Source of the DNA: an uncultured delta proteobacterium
GTDB taxonomy: Bacteria; Myxococcota_A; Polyangia; Polyangiales; Polyangiaceae
NCBI GenBank assembly: GCA_903906315.1
Contig: CAIVJW010000216.1
Span: 1 to 64,000, forward strand
DNA: 64,000 nucleotides
Reading direction: 5' to 3'
The notes beneath the pieces were generated by a model, which saw nothing but the letters and a program-made list of their open reading frames with translations, did no database searches and was not told the origin of the DNA. Shown here in pieces: positions 46,502 through 54,798 of this stretch (within the stretch, counting starts at the first letter, position 1; each line of letters opens with the position of its first letter). A program made the translations under genes and the position numbers.

Positions 46502-48322
46502 GTGGCGAGCGCTGCGCGACCATCGACGGGCGTACCCGAGCCCGGGAAGCCGCCGGCCGCTGCGCGCCCGGAGGCGCGATCGAACGAAGGGGCGACCGCC
46601 CCCGCTGCCCGCGCATCGGCCCCCCCCCGCCCCTCGATCTCGGCGCCGCGCCGCGATCGCGCCGAGCGCGGCCGCACCACGCACTACAGCTACCGCTTCG
46701 TCCGCGCGTACACGACGACGTTCCTCGTCATCGGCAGCTACGTCTGGTTCCACTTCGTCACGCGCCTGCTCGGGAGCGGCTACGCGGAGTCGCGCACCGC
46801 GGAGCTGCACCTGCGCAACGCCCGGCGCGTCGAGCGCACGCTGCTCGAGCTCGGCGGACTGTTCATCAAGGTCGGCCAGATGCTCTCGAGCATGGCGAAC
46901 TTCCTGCCTGCGCAGTTCCGCGCGGGGCTCGAGGCGATGCAGGATCAGGTCCCGCCGCGCCCCTACGGCGAGATCGCCGACCGCATCGAGGCGGAGCTCG
47001 GCCGGCCGATCGAGGAGGTCTTCGCGGAGCTGCGCGAGACGCCGCTCGCGAGCGCGTCGCTCGGGCAGGTGCACGAGGCGCTCCTGAAAGATGGCACGCG
47101 CGTCGTCGTCAAGGTGCAGCACCGCGACATCGACGAGATCGTGCGGCTCGATCTCACGACGATCCGCCGCATCATGGGGATCGTCTCGTGCTTCGTGCCC
47201 GTGAAGGGCCTCGACGCCTACTACCACCAGATCCGCGCGATGATCTCGGAGGAGCTCGACTTCCTCCGCGAGGCCGGCAACATCCGCCGCATCATGGCGA
47301 ACTTCCGCGACCAGCCGGAGGTGCGCTTCCCGCTGCCCATCGAAGGGCTCTGCACGCGGCGCGTGATGACCGCGACGTTCTGCGAGGGCGTGAAGGTCGG
47401 GGATCTCGCGGCGCTCGACGCGCGCGGCGTCGACCGCGGCGCCCTCGCGCGCAAGCTCGTCACCGTCTTCTGCCAGATGATCTTCGTCGACGGCGTCTAC
47501 CACGCCGATCCGCACCCCGGGAACCTGCTCGTCGGCCCGGCCGGCGAGCTCGTGCTGCTCGACTTCGGCGCGGTGGCCGAGCTGTCGCCGCAGATGCGCG
47601 AGGGCATCCCCGAGTTTCTCGAGGGCGTGATCCGGCGCGACAGCGATCGCGTCATCCGGTCGATGAAGACGATGGGCTTCCTCGCGCGGACGGAGAGCGT
47701 CGAGGTCAGCGAGAAGGTGATCGAGTTCTTCCACGCGCGCTTCCACGAGGAGGTCAAGCTCGAGAGCTTCAACCTCAAGGACATCAAGCTCGACCCGCAG
47801 AAGGGCATCGAGAGCCTCGTCGACCTCCGGCGCATGAACGTCGGCCTGAAGGAGCTGTCGGGCGCCTTCCACGTCCCGCGCGACTGGGTGCTGCTCGAGC
47901 GCACGCTCCTGCTCCTGACGGGCGTGTGCACGCAGCTCGACCCCGACATGAGCCCGATGGACGTGGTCCGGCCGTACCTGACCAAGTTCGTCCTCGGCAA
48001 CCGCGACTGGGCGCAGATCGCGCTCGAGGCGGCGAAGGACACCGCGCTCCAGGCGCTCACGCTGCCCGCCGACCTGCGCAAGTTCCTCGTCCGCGCCAAC
48101 CGCGGCGAGTCGGAGGTGCGCGTCCGCGGCCTCGGGCAGGCGGCGAGTCTGCTGTACTCGGGCATCCGGCAGCTCATCTACACGGCCCTCGCAATCGCGA
48201 GCGGCGTGTGCGCCCTGCAGCTCTCGCTCGCCGGTCACGCGAGCGCCGCTCGCGCGTGCGGCTGGGGTGCGGGCGCGGCGCTGACGCTGCTCGTTCTGAG
48301 CCTGCTCACGACCCGGCGCTGA
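46502..48322 (+). CDS. ABC1/UbiB/AarF-family atypical kinase
   Basis: 606 residues from a GTG start. A Pro/Ala-rich tail (1-55) and a hydrophobic segment precede the core: KxGQ motif (FIKVGQ, 123-126), the Ala-rich loop SASLGQVHEA, VVVKVQH, EELDFLREA, HADPHPGNLL and LLDFGAVAEL. Two hydrophobic helices close the protein (about 560-600), as in membrane-bound UbiB. The family supports ubiquinone or other quinone-lipid metabolism; the precise role here is unknown. Confidence 0.93.
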   Translation: MASAARPSTGVPEPGKPPAAARPEARSNEGATAPAARASAPPRPSISAPRRDRAERGRTTHYSYRFVRAYTTTFLVIGSYVWFHFVTRLLGSGYAESRTAELHLRNARRVERTLLELGGLFIKVGQMLSSMANFLPAQFRAGLEAMQDQVPPRPYGEIADRIEAELGRPIEEVFAELRETPLASASLGQVHEALLKDGTRVVVKVQHRDIDEIVRLDLTTIRRIMGIVSCFVPVKGLDAYYHQIRAMISEELDFLREAGNIRRIMANFRDQPEVRFPLPIEGLCTRRVMTATFCEGVKVGDLAALDARGVDRGALARKLVTVFCQMIFVDGVYHADPHPGNLLVGPAGELVLLDFGAVAELSPQMREGIPEFLEGVIRRDSDRVIRSMKTMGFLARTESVEVSEKVIEFFHARFHEEVKLESFNLKDIKLDPQKGIESLVDLRRMNVGLKELSGAFHVPRDWVLLERTLLLLTGVCTQLDPDMSPMDVVRPYLTKFVLGNRDWAQIALEAAKDTALQALTLPADLRKFLVRANRGESEVRVRGLGQAASLLYSGIRQLIYTALAIASGVCALQLSLAGHASAARACGWGAGAALTLLVLSLLTTRR

Positions 48323-48329
48323 TCTGCGC

Positions 48330-48335
48330 TAAGGT
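48330..48335 (+). promoter_or_regulatory. -10-like box just upstream of the 172-residue protein
   Basis: GC-TAAGGT, 8 bases before the ATG at 48344, just after the upstream stop codon. Confidence 0.4.
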
Positions 48336-48343
48336 CCACGGCG

Positions 48344-48862
48344 ATGACCGCCGACGAACGAGCCCGCCTCGAGGCCGATCTCGCCCACGCCGAGGCCGAC
48401 CTCGAGCGCGTGCGCGCCGAGAACACCACGCTGGGCGAAGATTTCCGCGAAGGTCCGACCGCGGCGAAGCGCGAAGGCCTGCGCCGCGCCGCCGAGGCCC
48501 TGTCGGCCGCGCGCGACCACGCGCTCGCCGCCGCGGCCGCGCTGCGGATCTTCGAGCGGACGGGCTCGGCCTACGGGCTCATCGCCGAGAACGGCACGAT
48601 CACCGGCGCGATCGCGGTGAACGTGCCGCCGGGCACGACCAAGGAGGCGCGCGAGCAGGCCATCGAGGACGAGCTCACGCGGAGCCTCGGGGAGGCCGCG
48701 GAGACGATCGGCGTCGTCCTCGCCGCGACGCCCACCCGCTTCACGCGCGAGCGTCCGGGGCGCGACGCCGAGGGCCGCACGGTGCTCGACGTCTCGGGTC
48801 GCGTCGAGGGCGACCGCCTCGTTCCCGCCGTCTCGAAGACCGCGAAGCACCGCCGCAACTGA
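48344..48862 (+). CDS. Small protein with N-terminal coiled coil, unknown function
   Basis: 172 residues. Residues 1-75 are a charged helix (ARLEADLAHAEADLERVRAEN) suited to a coiled coil. The C-terminal part is alpha/beta (SAYGLIAENGTITGAIAVNVPPG, GRTVLDVSGRVEG). No signal peptide, membrane helix or known motif. It follows the UbiB-like gene closely but has its own -10-like box. I do not recognise the family. Confidence 0.7.
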   Translation: MTADERARLEADLAHAEADLERVRAENTTLGEDFREGPTAAKREGLRRAAEALSAARDHALAAAAALRIFERTGSAYGLIAENGTITGAIAVNVPPGTTKEAREQAIEDELTRSLGEAAETIGVVLAATPTRFTRERPGRDAEGRTVLDVSGRVEGDRLVPAVSKTAKHRRN

Positions 48863-48888
48863 TCGGGCCGCTCGCGGCCCCCTCGCGG

Positions 48889-50400
48889 CTAGGCCACGAC
48901 GCGCAGCTCCACGGGCTCGTCGTCGTCGAGGTCCACCTTCGGGGCGTCCGGGTCGGTGAACCCGACGCCGTGCCGCACGAAGTCTCGGCCGAGCTCACGG
49001 CCGCGCACGCTACGGATCTCGCGCACCGTCTCGCGGAACGAGATCTCCTCGATTTCCTCGCGGAAGAAGTACTTCATCGGCGAGCCCCCCATCACGCGCC
49101 GCGCGGCGTCGCCGGGCTGGAAGAGGTGGAACGAGACGTGCGGGTACATCGCCTTGAGCGTCGGCACGGCCTTGTCGAAGCGGCCGTTGATGAGCTGCTT
49201 GAGGCCCTGCATCGCGGTGAAGATCGCGCCCCGCTCGGCGACGTGGCCGGGCTTCGGGCTGTGCACGGGCACGAGCGGATCGACGAGCAGCACGAGCGTC
49301 GCGCCCTCCTGCGCGGCGACGCGCATGTTGGTCGTGCGCGTGAAACCGCCGTCGATGTAGTAGCGGTCGCCGATCTTCTCGGGCGCGTAGAAGGGCGCGA
49401 GCGCGGTCGAAGCGCGGATCGCCTGGTGGATGGGGACCTTCGGAGCGCCGGGTGAGCCGAAGAGCACGTGCTCGCTCGTGTCCTGGTCGGTGGCGCCGAT
49501 GAAGAGCTTGCGAGGCAAGTCCTCGAAGCGATTGGTCATGCCCGGCATCGTGAGCTGCTCCTCGAGCCAGCGGCCGAGGCGCGCGCCCGAGAACATGCCC
49601 GCCGGCGGCAGCCGGAAGAGCGCGGAGAGCGGAGAGCGGCGGCCGCGGGCCACGTCCCACGAGAGCGAGGCGGCGCGGCGCGCGAGCGCCCCGATCGCAG
49701 GGTCGAAGAGGTCCGACCTGCGGATCGGGTTGATGCGGTTGGTCTTGCCGCGGAGGCCCTGCTCGATGTCGACGGGGCCGAGGCCATTCGCGAGCAGGCC
49801 CGCGAGCACCGCGCCGGCGGAGATCCCGCAGATGATGTCGGCCTGGGCGAGGCTGTAGCCCGGCAAGAAGCGCTGGATCGCGCGGAGCGCACCGAGCTCG
49901 TAGAAGAGCCCCTCGATCCCGCCGCCGGCGAGGCAGATGGCGATCTTGCCGCCGCGCTTGCGCGAAACGGTGGACACGATGCGCTCCCAGATGCCGTCCC
50001 AGAGCTCGGGCTCGCGCTCGGCCGACACGACGCCCGCGAGGCGCGCCCGCCCGGCCTCGAACGAGAGCGCCATGCCGCGCTCGTCGGCGTCGACGACGAG
50101 CCAGGTTCGGTCGCGCGCGATGACGCCGGCGACCTCGTGGTCGTCGAAGAGCGCGCGGAGGAGGCCGACGACGCTGCTCTCGTCGACGCTCCCGAGCTCG
50201 CCGCGCGCGTCGATGACGAGCGCGTCGGTGCCGCCGCTGCGGAGCTTCGCGAGGGTGCGGACGACGCTGGTCTCGTAGCCCACGCGCACCTGGCGCGCGC
50301 GGATCGGAGAAAGGCGGCGCGCGGCGGCGTCGAGGGACTCCTCGCTCTTGCGGAGGGCGGCGCGCGCGGGGTTCGCGACGTAGTAAAGGACCTGGTCCAT
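48889..50400 (-). CDS. Patatin-like phospholipase with extra N-terminal domain
   Basis: 503 residues. The C-terminal patatin domain (about 152-430) has the oxyanion loop GGGIEG (159-164), nucleophile elbow GISAG (Ser194) and the catalytic Asp in YYIDGGFTR. Residues 1-148 precede it and resemble a receiver-like or ligand-binding alpha/beta domain (VIDARGELGSVDESSVVGLLRALFDDHEVAGVIARD). No signal peptide. Lipid acyl hydrolase in the cytoplasm or at the inner membrane is likely. The N-terminal domain may regulate it. GAGGA Shine-Dalgarno-like sequence precedes the ATG. Confidence 0.9.
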   Translation of the reverse strand: MDQVLYYVANPARAALRKSEESLDAAARRLSPIRARQVRVGYETSVVRTLAKLRSGGTDALVIDARGELGSVDESSVVGLLRALFDDHEVAGVIARDRTWLVVDADERGMALSFEAGRARLAGVVSAEREPELWDGIWERIVSTVSRKRGGKIAICLAGGGIEGLFYELGALRAIQRFLPGYSLAQADIICGISAGAVLAGLLANGLGPVDIEQGLRGKTNRINPIRRSDLFDPAIGALARRAASLSWDVARGRRSPLSALFRLPPAGMFSGARLGRWLEEQLTMPGMTNRFEDLPRKLFIGATDQDTSEHVLFGSPGAPKVPIHQAIRASTALAPFYAPEKIGDRYYIDGGFTRTTNMRVAAQEGATLVLLVDPLVPVHSPKPGHVAERGAIFTAMQGLKQLINGRFDKAVPTLKAMYPHVSFHLFQPGDAARRVMGGSPMKYFFREEIEEISFRETVREIRSVRGRELGRDFVRHGVGFTDPDAPKVDLDDDEPVELRVVA

Positions 50401-50591
50401 CGTGTCCTCGGCCCCCCGGCTCTGCCACCCGAGCGCCCGCCCCGAGGGTGCCCGGGGCCGTGCGTGACGGCAGCCGCGGATCTTGCCCCATTTCTCGACG
50501 CCGGGCTGCCCGGAAACGAGCCCGAGGCGATTCGGAGGCCGTCGACACGTCTCCGTGCGACCCGACGTTGCGTTCCCCGGAGGGGAATCGG

Positions 50592-50597
50592 TAGAGT
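50592..50597 (+). promoter_or_regulatory. -10-like box upstream of the double-FHA protein
   Basis: TAGAGT, 10 bases before the ATG at 50608; no Shine-Dalgarno. Confidence 0.35.
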
Positions 50598-50607
50598 AGG
50601 CGGGCCC

Positions 50608-52149
50608 ATGGCGTCGGGGCTGGCTCCTTCGAGCCGGGCCCCGCGCACTTCGGCCCCCCCGCGTATGTGGAAGCTATCGATCGAGGACGACGAGGGGAAT
50701 GTCACCTCGCTGCCTCTTCACCACGACGAGTACGGGCTCGGGCGCGCGGAAGCCAACTCGATCCGCCTGACCGACCGCAACATCTCGCGCAAGCACGCGA
50801 AGCTGCGGCGTGGCCCGGAGGGGTGGCTGATCGCGGACCTCACGAGCTACAACGGCACGTACGTCAACGGCGTACGGGTCGCGTCCGAGCAGCTGCTGCA
50901 GCCGACGGACATCATCCAGCTCGGCGACTACCGCATCGAGCTGCTCGATGAGGTCGCGGCTCAACCGGCGGCGCCGGGGGCTGCGGCCTCGGCGAGCGCG
51001 GCCGCGCCGGTCCCCGGCCACCACCGCCCCGACCGGCTCGTCGTGGTCGTGGGCCCGACGCCGGGCGCCGAGTTCCCCCTCGATCGCGAGCTCCTGCTCA
51101 TCGGCCGCGCCGAGGACGCGAACGTCTCGATCAACCACAGCTCCGTCAGCCGGCTCCACGCCGAGCTCGTCGCGCTCGGCAACGGGCGCTACGAGGTCGT
51201 CGACAAGGCCAGCGCCAACGGGATCCGCATCAACGGCGTCGAGCTGAAGCGCGGCATCCTCGAGGCCGGCGACGCGCTCGAGCTCGGCGACGTGCGCCTG
51301 CGCTTCGTCGGCGCGGGCAAGACCTTCCGCAGCGTGGTCGATCCGAGCCACGTCCTCGCGGGCGGCTTCGACGGCAGCGCGGCGTCGGTTCGTCCCGGGA
51401 CGAAGCCGGCGGGCGCCAACGCGACGCGCCTCATCGCGGTGTGCGTCGGCATCGTCGTGGTCGCCGCGATCCTCGGCGTGGTGGCGCTGCGAGGGTCGAG
51501 CGCGACGCCGCAGGGCGACCCGGGCGGCCCGACCAAGGTCGTCGTCCCCGCCGACGAGGCGAGCGCGAAGCTGCTCAAGGAAGCCAGCGACCTCACGGAC
51601 AAGCAGGACTTCGAGGGCGCGCACGCGAAGGTGCTTCGGATCGCCGAGAACTCCGCCGCGCGCGAGGACGACGTCTTCAAGAAGGTCGAGGGTGCGTGGG
51701 CGGATTCGCTCTTCGCCAGGGCCGAGAAGGGGACGGATCCCGAGGAGAAGCGCAGGGTGCTCACGCAGATCACGTCGACGGGCACGGTCGACGGACAGCG
51801 GCGCGCGAAGGCGCTCGAGCTCATCAACCAGCTCGACGCGGTGAGCCCGCCGCCGACCGCGAGGCCGGTCTTCGCGGGCGGTCCGGCGCCCGCCGGCACG
51901 GGAGCGGTCGCCGCCGCTCCGACCGTCGCGAAGACCGCGGATCCGGCGCCGGGCCCGATCACGCCGCCGAGCGCGCCCGGCGCGCCGGACGAGGCTGCGA
52001 TCCGCAGGTCGCTCGAGCCGAAGGTCTGGGCGGGCAAGGGCAGCGTCGGGGACATCAAGATGCTGAAGGCCATCTGCTCTCACATGGGTGACCGCGCGTG
52101 CCGCGAGCGCGCGAACGCCATGCTGAAAGCGAAGATGGAGAACCCTTGA
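50608..52149 (+). CDS. Double FHA-domain membrane protein
   Basis: 513 residues from the ATG at 50608 (an internal ATG at 50665 begins at the first FHA). FHA1 about 20-112: GR at 45-46, NISRKH, NGTYVNG. FHA2 about 142-235: GR at 166-167, SVSRLH, ANGIRING. Then one transmembrane helix (about 274-294) and an ~220-residue periplasmic region with TPR-like helices and a Pro/Ala linker. FHA domains bind phosphothreonine, so it probably reads signals from Ser/Thr kinases and passes them outward. It is coupled to the SGNH hydrolase gene by a TTGA overlap. Confidence 0.9.
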   Translation: MASGLAPSSRAPRTSAPPRMWKLSIEDDEGNVTSLPLHHDEYGLGRAEANSIRLTDRNISRKHAKLRRGPEGWLIADLTSYNGTYVNGVRVASEQLLQPTDIIQLGDYRIELLDEVAAQPAAPGAAASASAAAPVPGHHRPDRLVVVVGPTPGAEFPLDRELLLIGRAEDANVSINHSSVSRLHAELVALGNGRYEVVDKASANGIRINGVELKRGILEAGDALELGDVRLRFVGAGKTFRSVVDPSHVLAGGFDGSAASVRPGTKPAGANATRLIAVCVGIVVVAAILGVVALRGSSATPQGDPGGPTKVVVPADEASAKLLKEASDLTDKQDFEGAHAKVLRIAENSAAREDDVFKKVEGAWADSLFARAEKGTDPEEKRRVLTQITSTGTVDGQRRAKALELINQLDAVSPPPTARPVFAGGPAPAGTGAVAAAPTVAKTADPAPGPITPPSAPGAPDEAAIRRSLEPKVWAGKGSVGDIKMLKAICSHMGDRACRERANAMLKAKMENP

Positions 52150-53642
52150 CCGAGGCGGCGGGCGCGGGCCGCGACGGCGTCGCGACCCGCAGCCCGCGCG
52201 CGGAGTCGGCGGCGGGGCTCCGGCACGCGGCCGTCACGGTGGCGACGCTCGGCGCCCTGCTGGCGCTGCCGTACGCGACGCCCTCGCTCGCGCGCTTGCG
52301 CTTGTTTCAGCCGCTGCCGGAGGGCGTCGGGATCGCAGCCGCAGCGAGGCCGGCCGCAGCGGCCGCGCCGGCGGCGACCGTGGGCGAGGCGACTCTCGTC
52401 CTCGAGACCCACGAGCAGGCCGACCTGCGGCAGCCCGAGGAGGTCGTGCTCCCGGCGGCCGCGGCCTCGGCGGCGAGCCGCGAACGGGCACCGCGGTCGA
52501 TCGAGGACGCCTCGGGGCGCGCGCTCGATGCGTTCTACGCGCGGCTCGCGGCGGTCGATCGCAAGGAGGCCGCGAGCGTCGCGCGCATCTCGTACTGGGG
52601 CGACTCGATCGTGGCGAGCGACTACGTGACGGCGACGCTCCGGCGCAAGCTGCAGAAGCGCTTCGGCGACGCCGGCCACGGCTTCATGCTGCTCGCGAAC
52701 GCCTGGCCCGGGTACTTCCACAACGACGTGACGCGCTTCGCGGTGCCCGGATGGCAGGTGAGCCGCGTCGTCGGCCCGTTCGCGAAGGACGGCCTCTACG
52801 GCCTCGGCGGCGTGTCGTTCCGCGCCGAGGGGCCGGGGCTCTTCTCGCGCTTCGGCACGGCGAAGACCGGGTCGTTCGGCCGCGCGGTGTCGCGCTTCGT
52901 GCTCGACTACCTCGCGCACCCCGGGGGCGGAAAGTTCGAGATCTCGGTCGACGGCGAGCGTCGGGACACGATCGACACGAAGGCCGACCAGGCCCGGTCC
53001 GCGACCAAGACGTACGAGGTCCCCGACGGCCCGCACGAGCTCGAGGTGCGCGCCCTGACGGCCGGCGCGCGCGCGTTCGGCGTGTGGATGGAGCGCGACA
53101 CGCCGGGCGTCGTGCTGGACGCGCTCGGCATCCAGGGCTGCCGCATCCGGTTCCTCGATCAGACCGACGACGCCCACTTCGCCGAGCAGCTCCGGCTGCG
53201 CGATCCGTCGCTCGCCGTCTTCGAGTACGGCATGAACGAGAGCGAGGACGGCGAGCTCTACCCCCTCGACCAGTACGAGGCGACGATGAAGGCCGTGCTC
53301 GCGCAGGTCCGCGCGGCGTTGCCGAGCGGGTCCTGTCTGCTCGTCGGGCCGATGGATCGCGCCGACAAGAAGGGCAATGTCTACACGAGCCGCCCCGTGA
53401 TCCCGAAGCTCGCGGCCATCCAGCGCCGCGTCGCGGGGGAGGTCGGCTGCGGCTACTTCGACACGTTCGGCGCGATGGGCGGCACGGGATCGATGGGCGT
53501 GTGGGCGCAGCGCGGGCTCGGAGGCGCCGATCTCGCGCACCCGTCCGGGGTGGGCGCCGACGTGATCGGCACGTGGGTGTACCTCGCGCTGATGGAGGGC
53601 TACGACGCCTACGTAGCCCGCGCGGCCGCGCGTCGACCCTGA
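52146..53642 (+). CDS. Membrane-anchored SGNH/GDSL hydrolase
   Basis: 498 residues from the TTG at 52146, which overlaps the FHA gene's TGA (TTGA); GGAG lies 9 bases upstream. A hydrophobic segment about 28-50 is a signal anchor. The SGNH domain starts at about 145: block I ISYWGDSIVASDYV (Ser154), an FEYGMNES block with the Asn, and the terminal DLAHPSGVG with Asp/His. Insertions between blocks carry a beta domain. Proteins of this type often deacetylate or esterify exported polysaccharides. Coupling to the FHA protein suggests phospho-regulated envelope work; this is inference. Confidence 0.85.
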   Translation: MTEAAGAGRDGVATRSPRAESAAGLRHAAVTVATLGALLALPYATPSLARLRLFQPLPEGVGIAAAARPAAAAAPAATVGEATLVLETHEQADLRQPEEVVLPAAAASAASRERAPRSIEDASGRALDAFYARLAAVDRKEAASVARISYWGDSIVASDYVTATLRRKLQKRFGDAGHGFMLLANAWPGYFHNDVTRFAVPGWQVSRVVGPFAKDGLYGLGGVSFRAEGPGLFSRFGTAKTGSFGRAVSRFVLDYLAHPGGGKFEISVDGERRDTIDTKADQARSATKTYEVPDGPHELEVRALTAGARAFGVWMERDTPGVVLDALGIQGCRIRFLDQTDDAHFAEQLRLRDPSLAVFEYGMNESEDGELYPLDQYEATMKAVLAQVRAALPSGSCLLVGPMDRADKKGNVYTSRPVIPKLAAIQRRVAGEVGCGYFDTFGAMGGTGSMGVWAQRGLGGADLAHPSGVGADVIGTWVYLALMEGYDAYVARAAARRP

Positions 53643-53721
53643 CGCCTCGGCGCGAGAAAGCCTCCCGCTCGGCGGCGGCGCGCGCGATACTGAAAGCGCG
53701 CTCCCCGCGTGCGGAGGTGCC

Positions 53722-54798
53722 GTGTCGTCGCTCCCCGGCAAGAAACCGCTCGTGATCGCGGCCCTCGCGGCCGCGCTCGCAGCCTACGCGCTCGGCCGCG
53801 CGGAGCCTGTCGACGCACACCGCGCCGGACGCCCCGCCGGGCACCGCGTTCGCTCGCAAGGCAAGCCCGCGCGAACCGCGCCTGCACCTCGCGCTGCGGG
53901 CGATCGGCGCGCCGCAGCGCCGCGGCCGCGTGGCGAGGTCGTCGCGCGCGCGCCGTGGGGCAGCGGGCCCGGGGCCGTCGGGCGCGTCGTGCCCACCTCG
54001 GGCGCGCCCGAGGGCCCCGCGTCGTTCGACGTCGACGCGCAGGGCCGCGTGCACGTCCTCGACCCGGTCAACGGCCGCCTCACGATCTTCGAGAAAGGCG
54101 CGGCGCCGAGGGCGATCGCGCTGCCTGGGGAGACCTACCGAGATTTCGCGCTCGACGGACACGGTGGCGCCGTGGCGATGGACTCGCTCGCCACGGGGAC
54201 GCTGACCTTCGTCGACGCGACGGGCCGCGTGACCCACACGATCGGCCTCGCAGGCGCGGGCATCCCCGAGACCGGCGCGGCGACGGCGCTATTCGCGCGC
54301 GACGACGGGGTCTGGGTCGAGGTCGAGCACGGCGCGCTCGTGCGCGTGTCCGACGCGAGCGGGGCCCCCGATCCGGCGCGGACGGCGGTCGCGGGGCGCT
54401 TTTCGCGCGACGGCAAGCGGCTGCTCCGCGCCGCGCTCGCGGGACCGGCCGCCGCGAGGGTCAGCGCGACGGCGCTCGCGGGTGGGCGCGGCTTCGAGAC
54501 CCGGGTGGATTTCCCGCTCCCGCTGCTCGCCCTGCACGAGGTCGCGTCGGACGACGCCGGCCGCACCTACCTCGCCGCAGCGACGGTCCGCGAAGATCCG
54601 GCGACGTTCGAGGTCGTCGAGGAGCACGAGACGGTCGTGGTGCTGGGCGAAGGCGGGGCCGAGCTCGGCCGCGTCGAGATCGCGGCGCACGACGGGCCCG
54701 AGGATCCGGCGCACCTCGTCCGCGTCGGCGCGGACGGGGCGATCTACGAGCTCGTCCTGGGGGACGACGGACTCACGATCGAGAGGTTCTCGCGATGA
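53722..54798 (+). CDS. Secreted propeller-like protein coupled to the NlpC/P60 gene
   Basis: 358 residues from a GTG start with GGAGG upstream. Signal anchor about 9-25, Arg/Ala/Pro linker, then blade-like repeats (GPASFDVDAQGRVHVLDPVNGRLTIFEKG, DFALDGHGGAVAMDSLATGTLTFVD). The pattern is NHL-like. The last codons overlap the next gene by 4 bases (ATGA), so both are made together. Function unknown; a surface partner of the peptidase is a reasonable guess. Confidence 0.8.
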   Translation: MSSLPGKKPLVIAALAAALAAYALGRAEPVDAHRAGRPAGHRVRSQGKPARTAPAPRAAGDRRAAAPRPRGEVVARAPWGSGPGAVGRVVPTSGAPEGPASFDVDAQGRVHVLDPVNGRLTIFEKGAAPRAIALPGETYRDFALDGHGGAVAMDSLATGTLTFVDATGRVTHTIGLAGAGIPETGAATALFARDDGVWVEVEHGALVRVSDASGAPDPARTAVAGRFSRDGKRLLRAALAGPAAARVSATALAGGRGFETRVDFPLPLLALHEVASDDAGRTYLAAATVREDPATFEVVEEHETVVVLGEGGAELGRVEIAAHDGPEDPAHLVRVGADGAIYELVLGDDGLTIERFSR

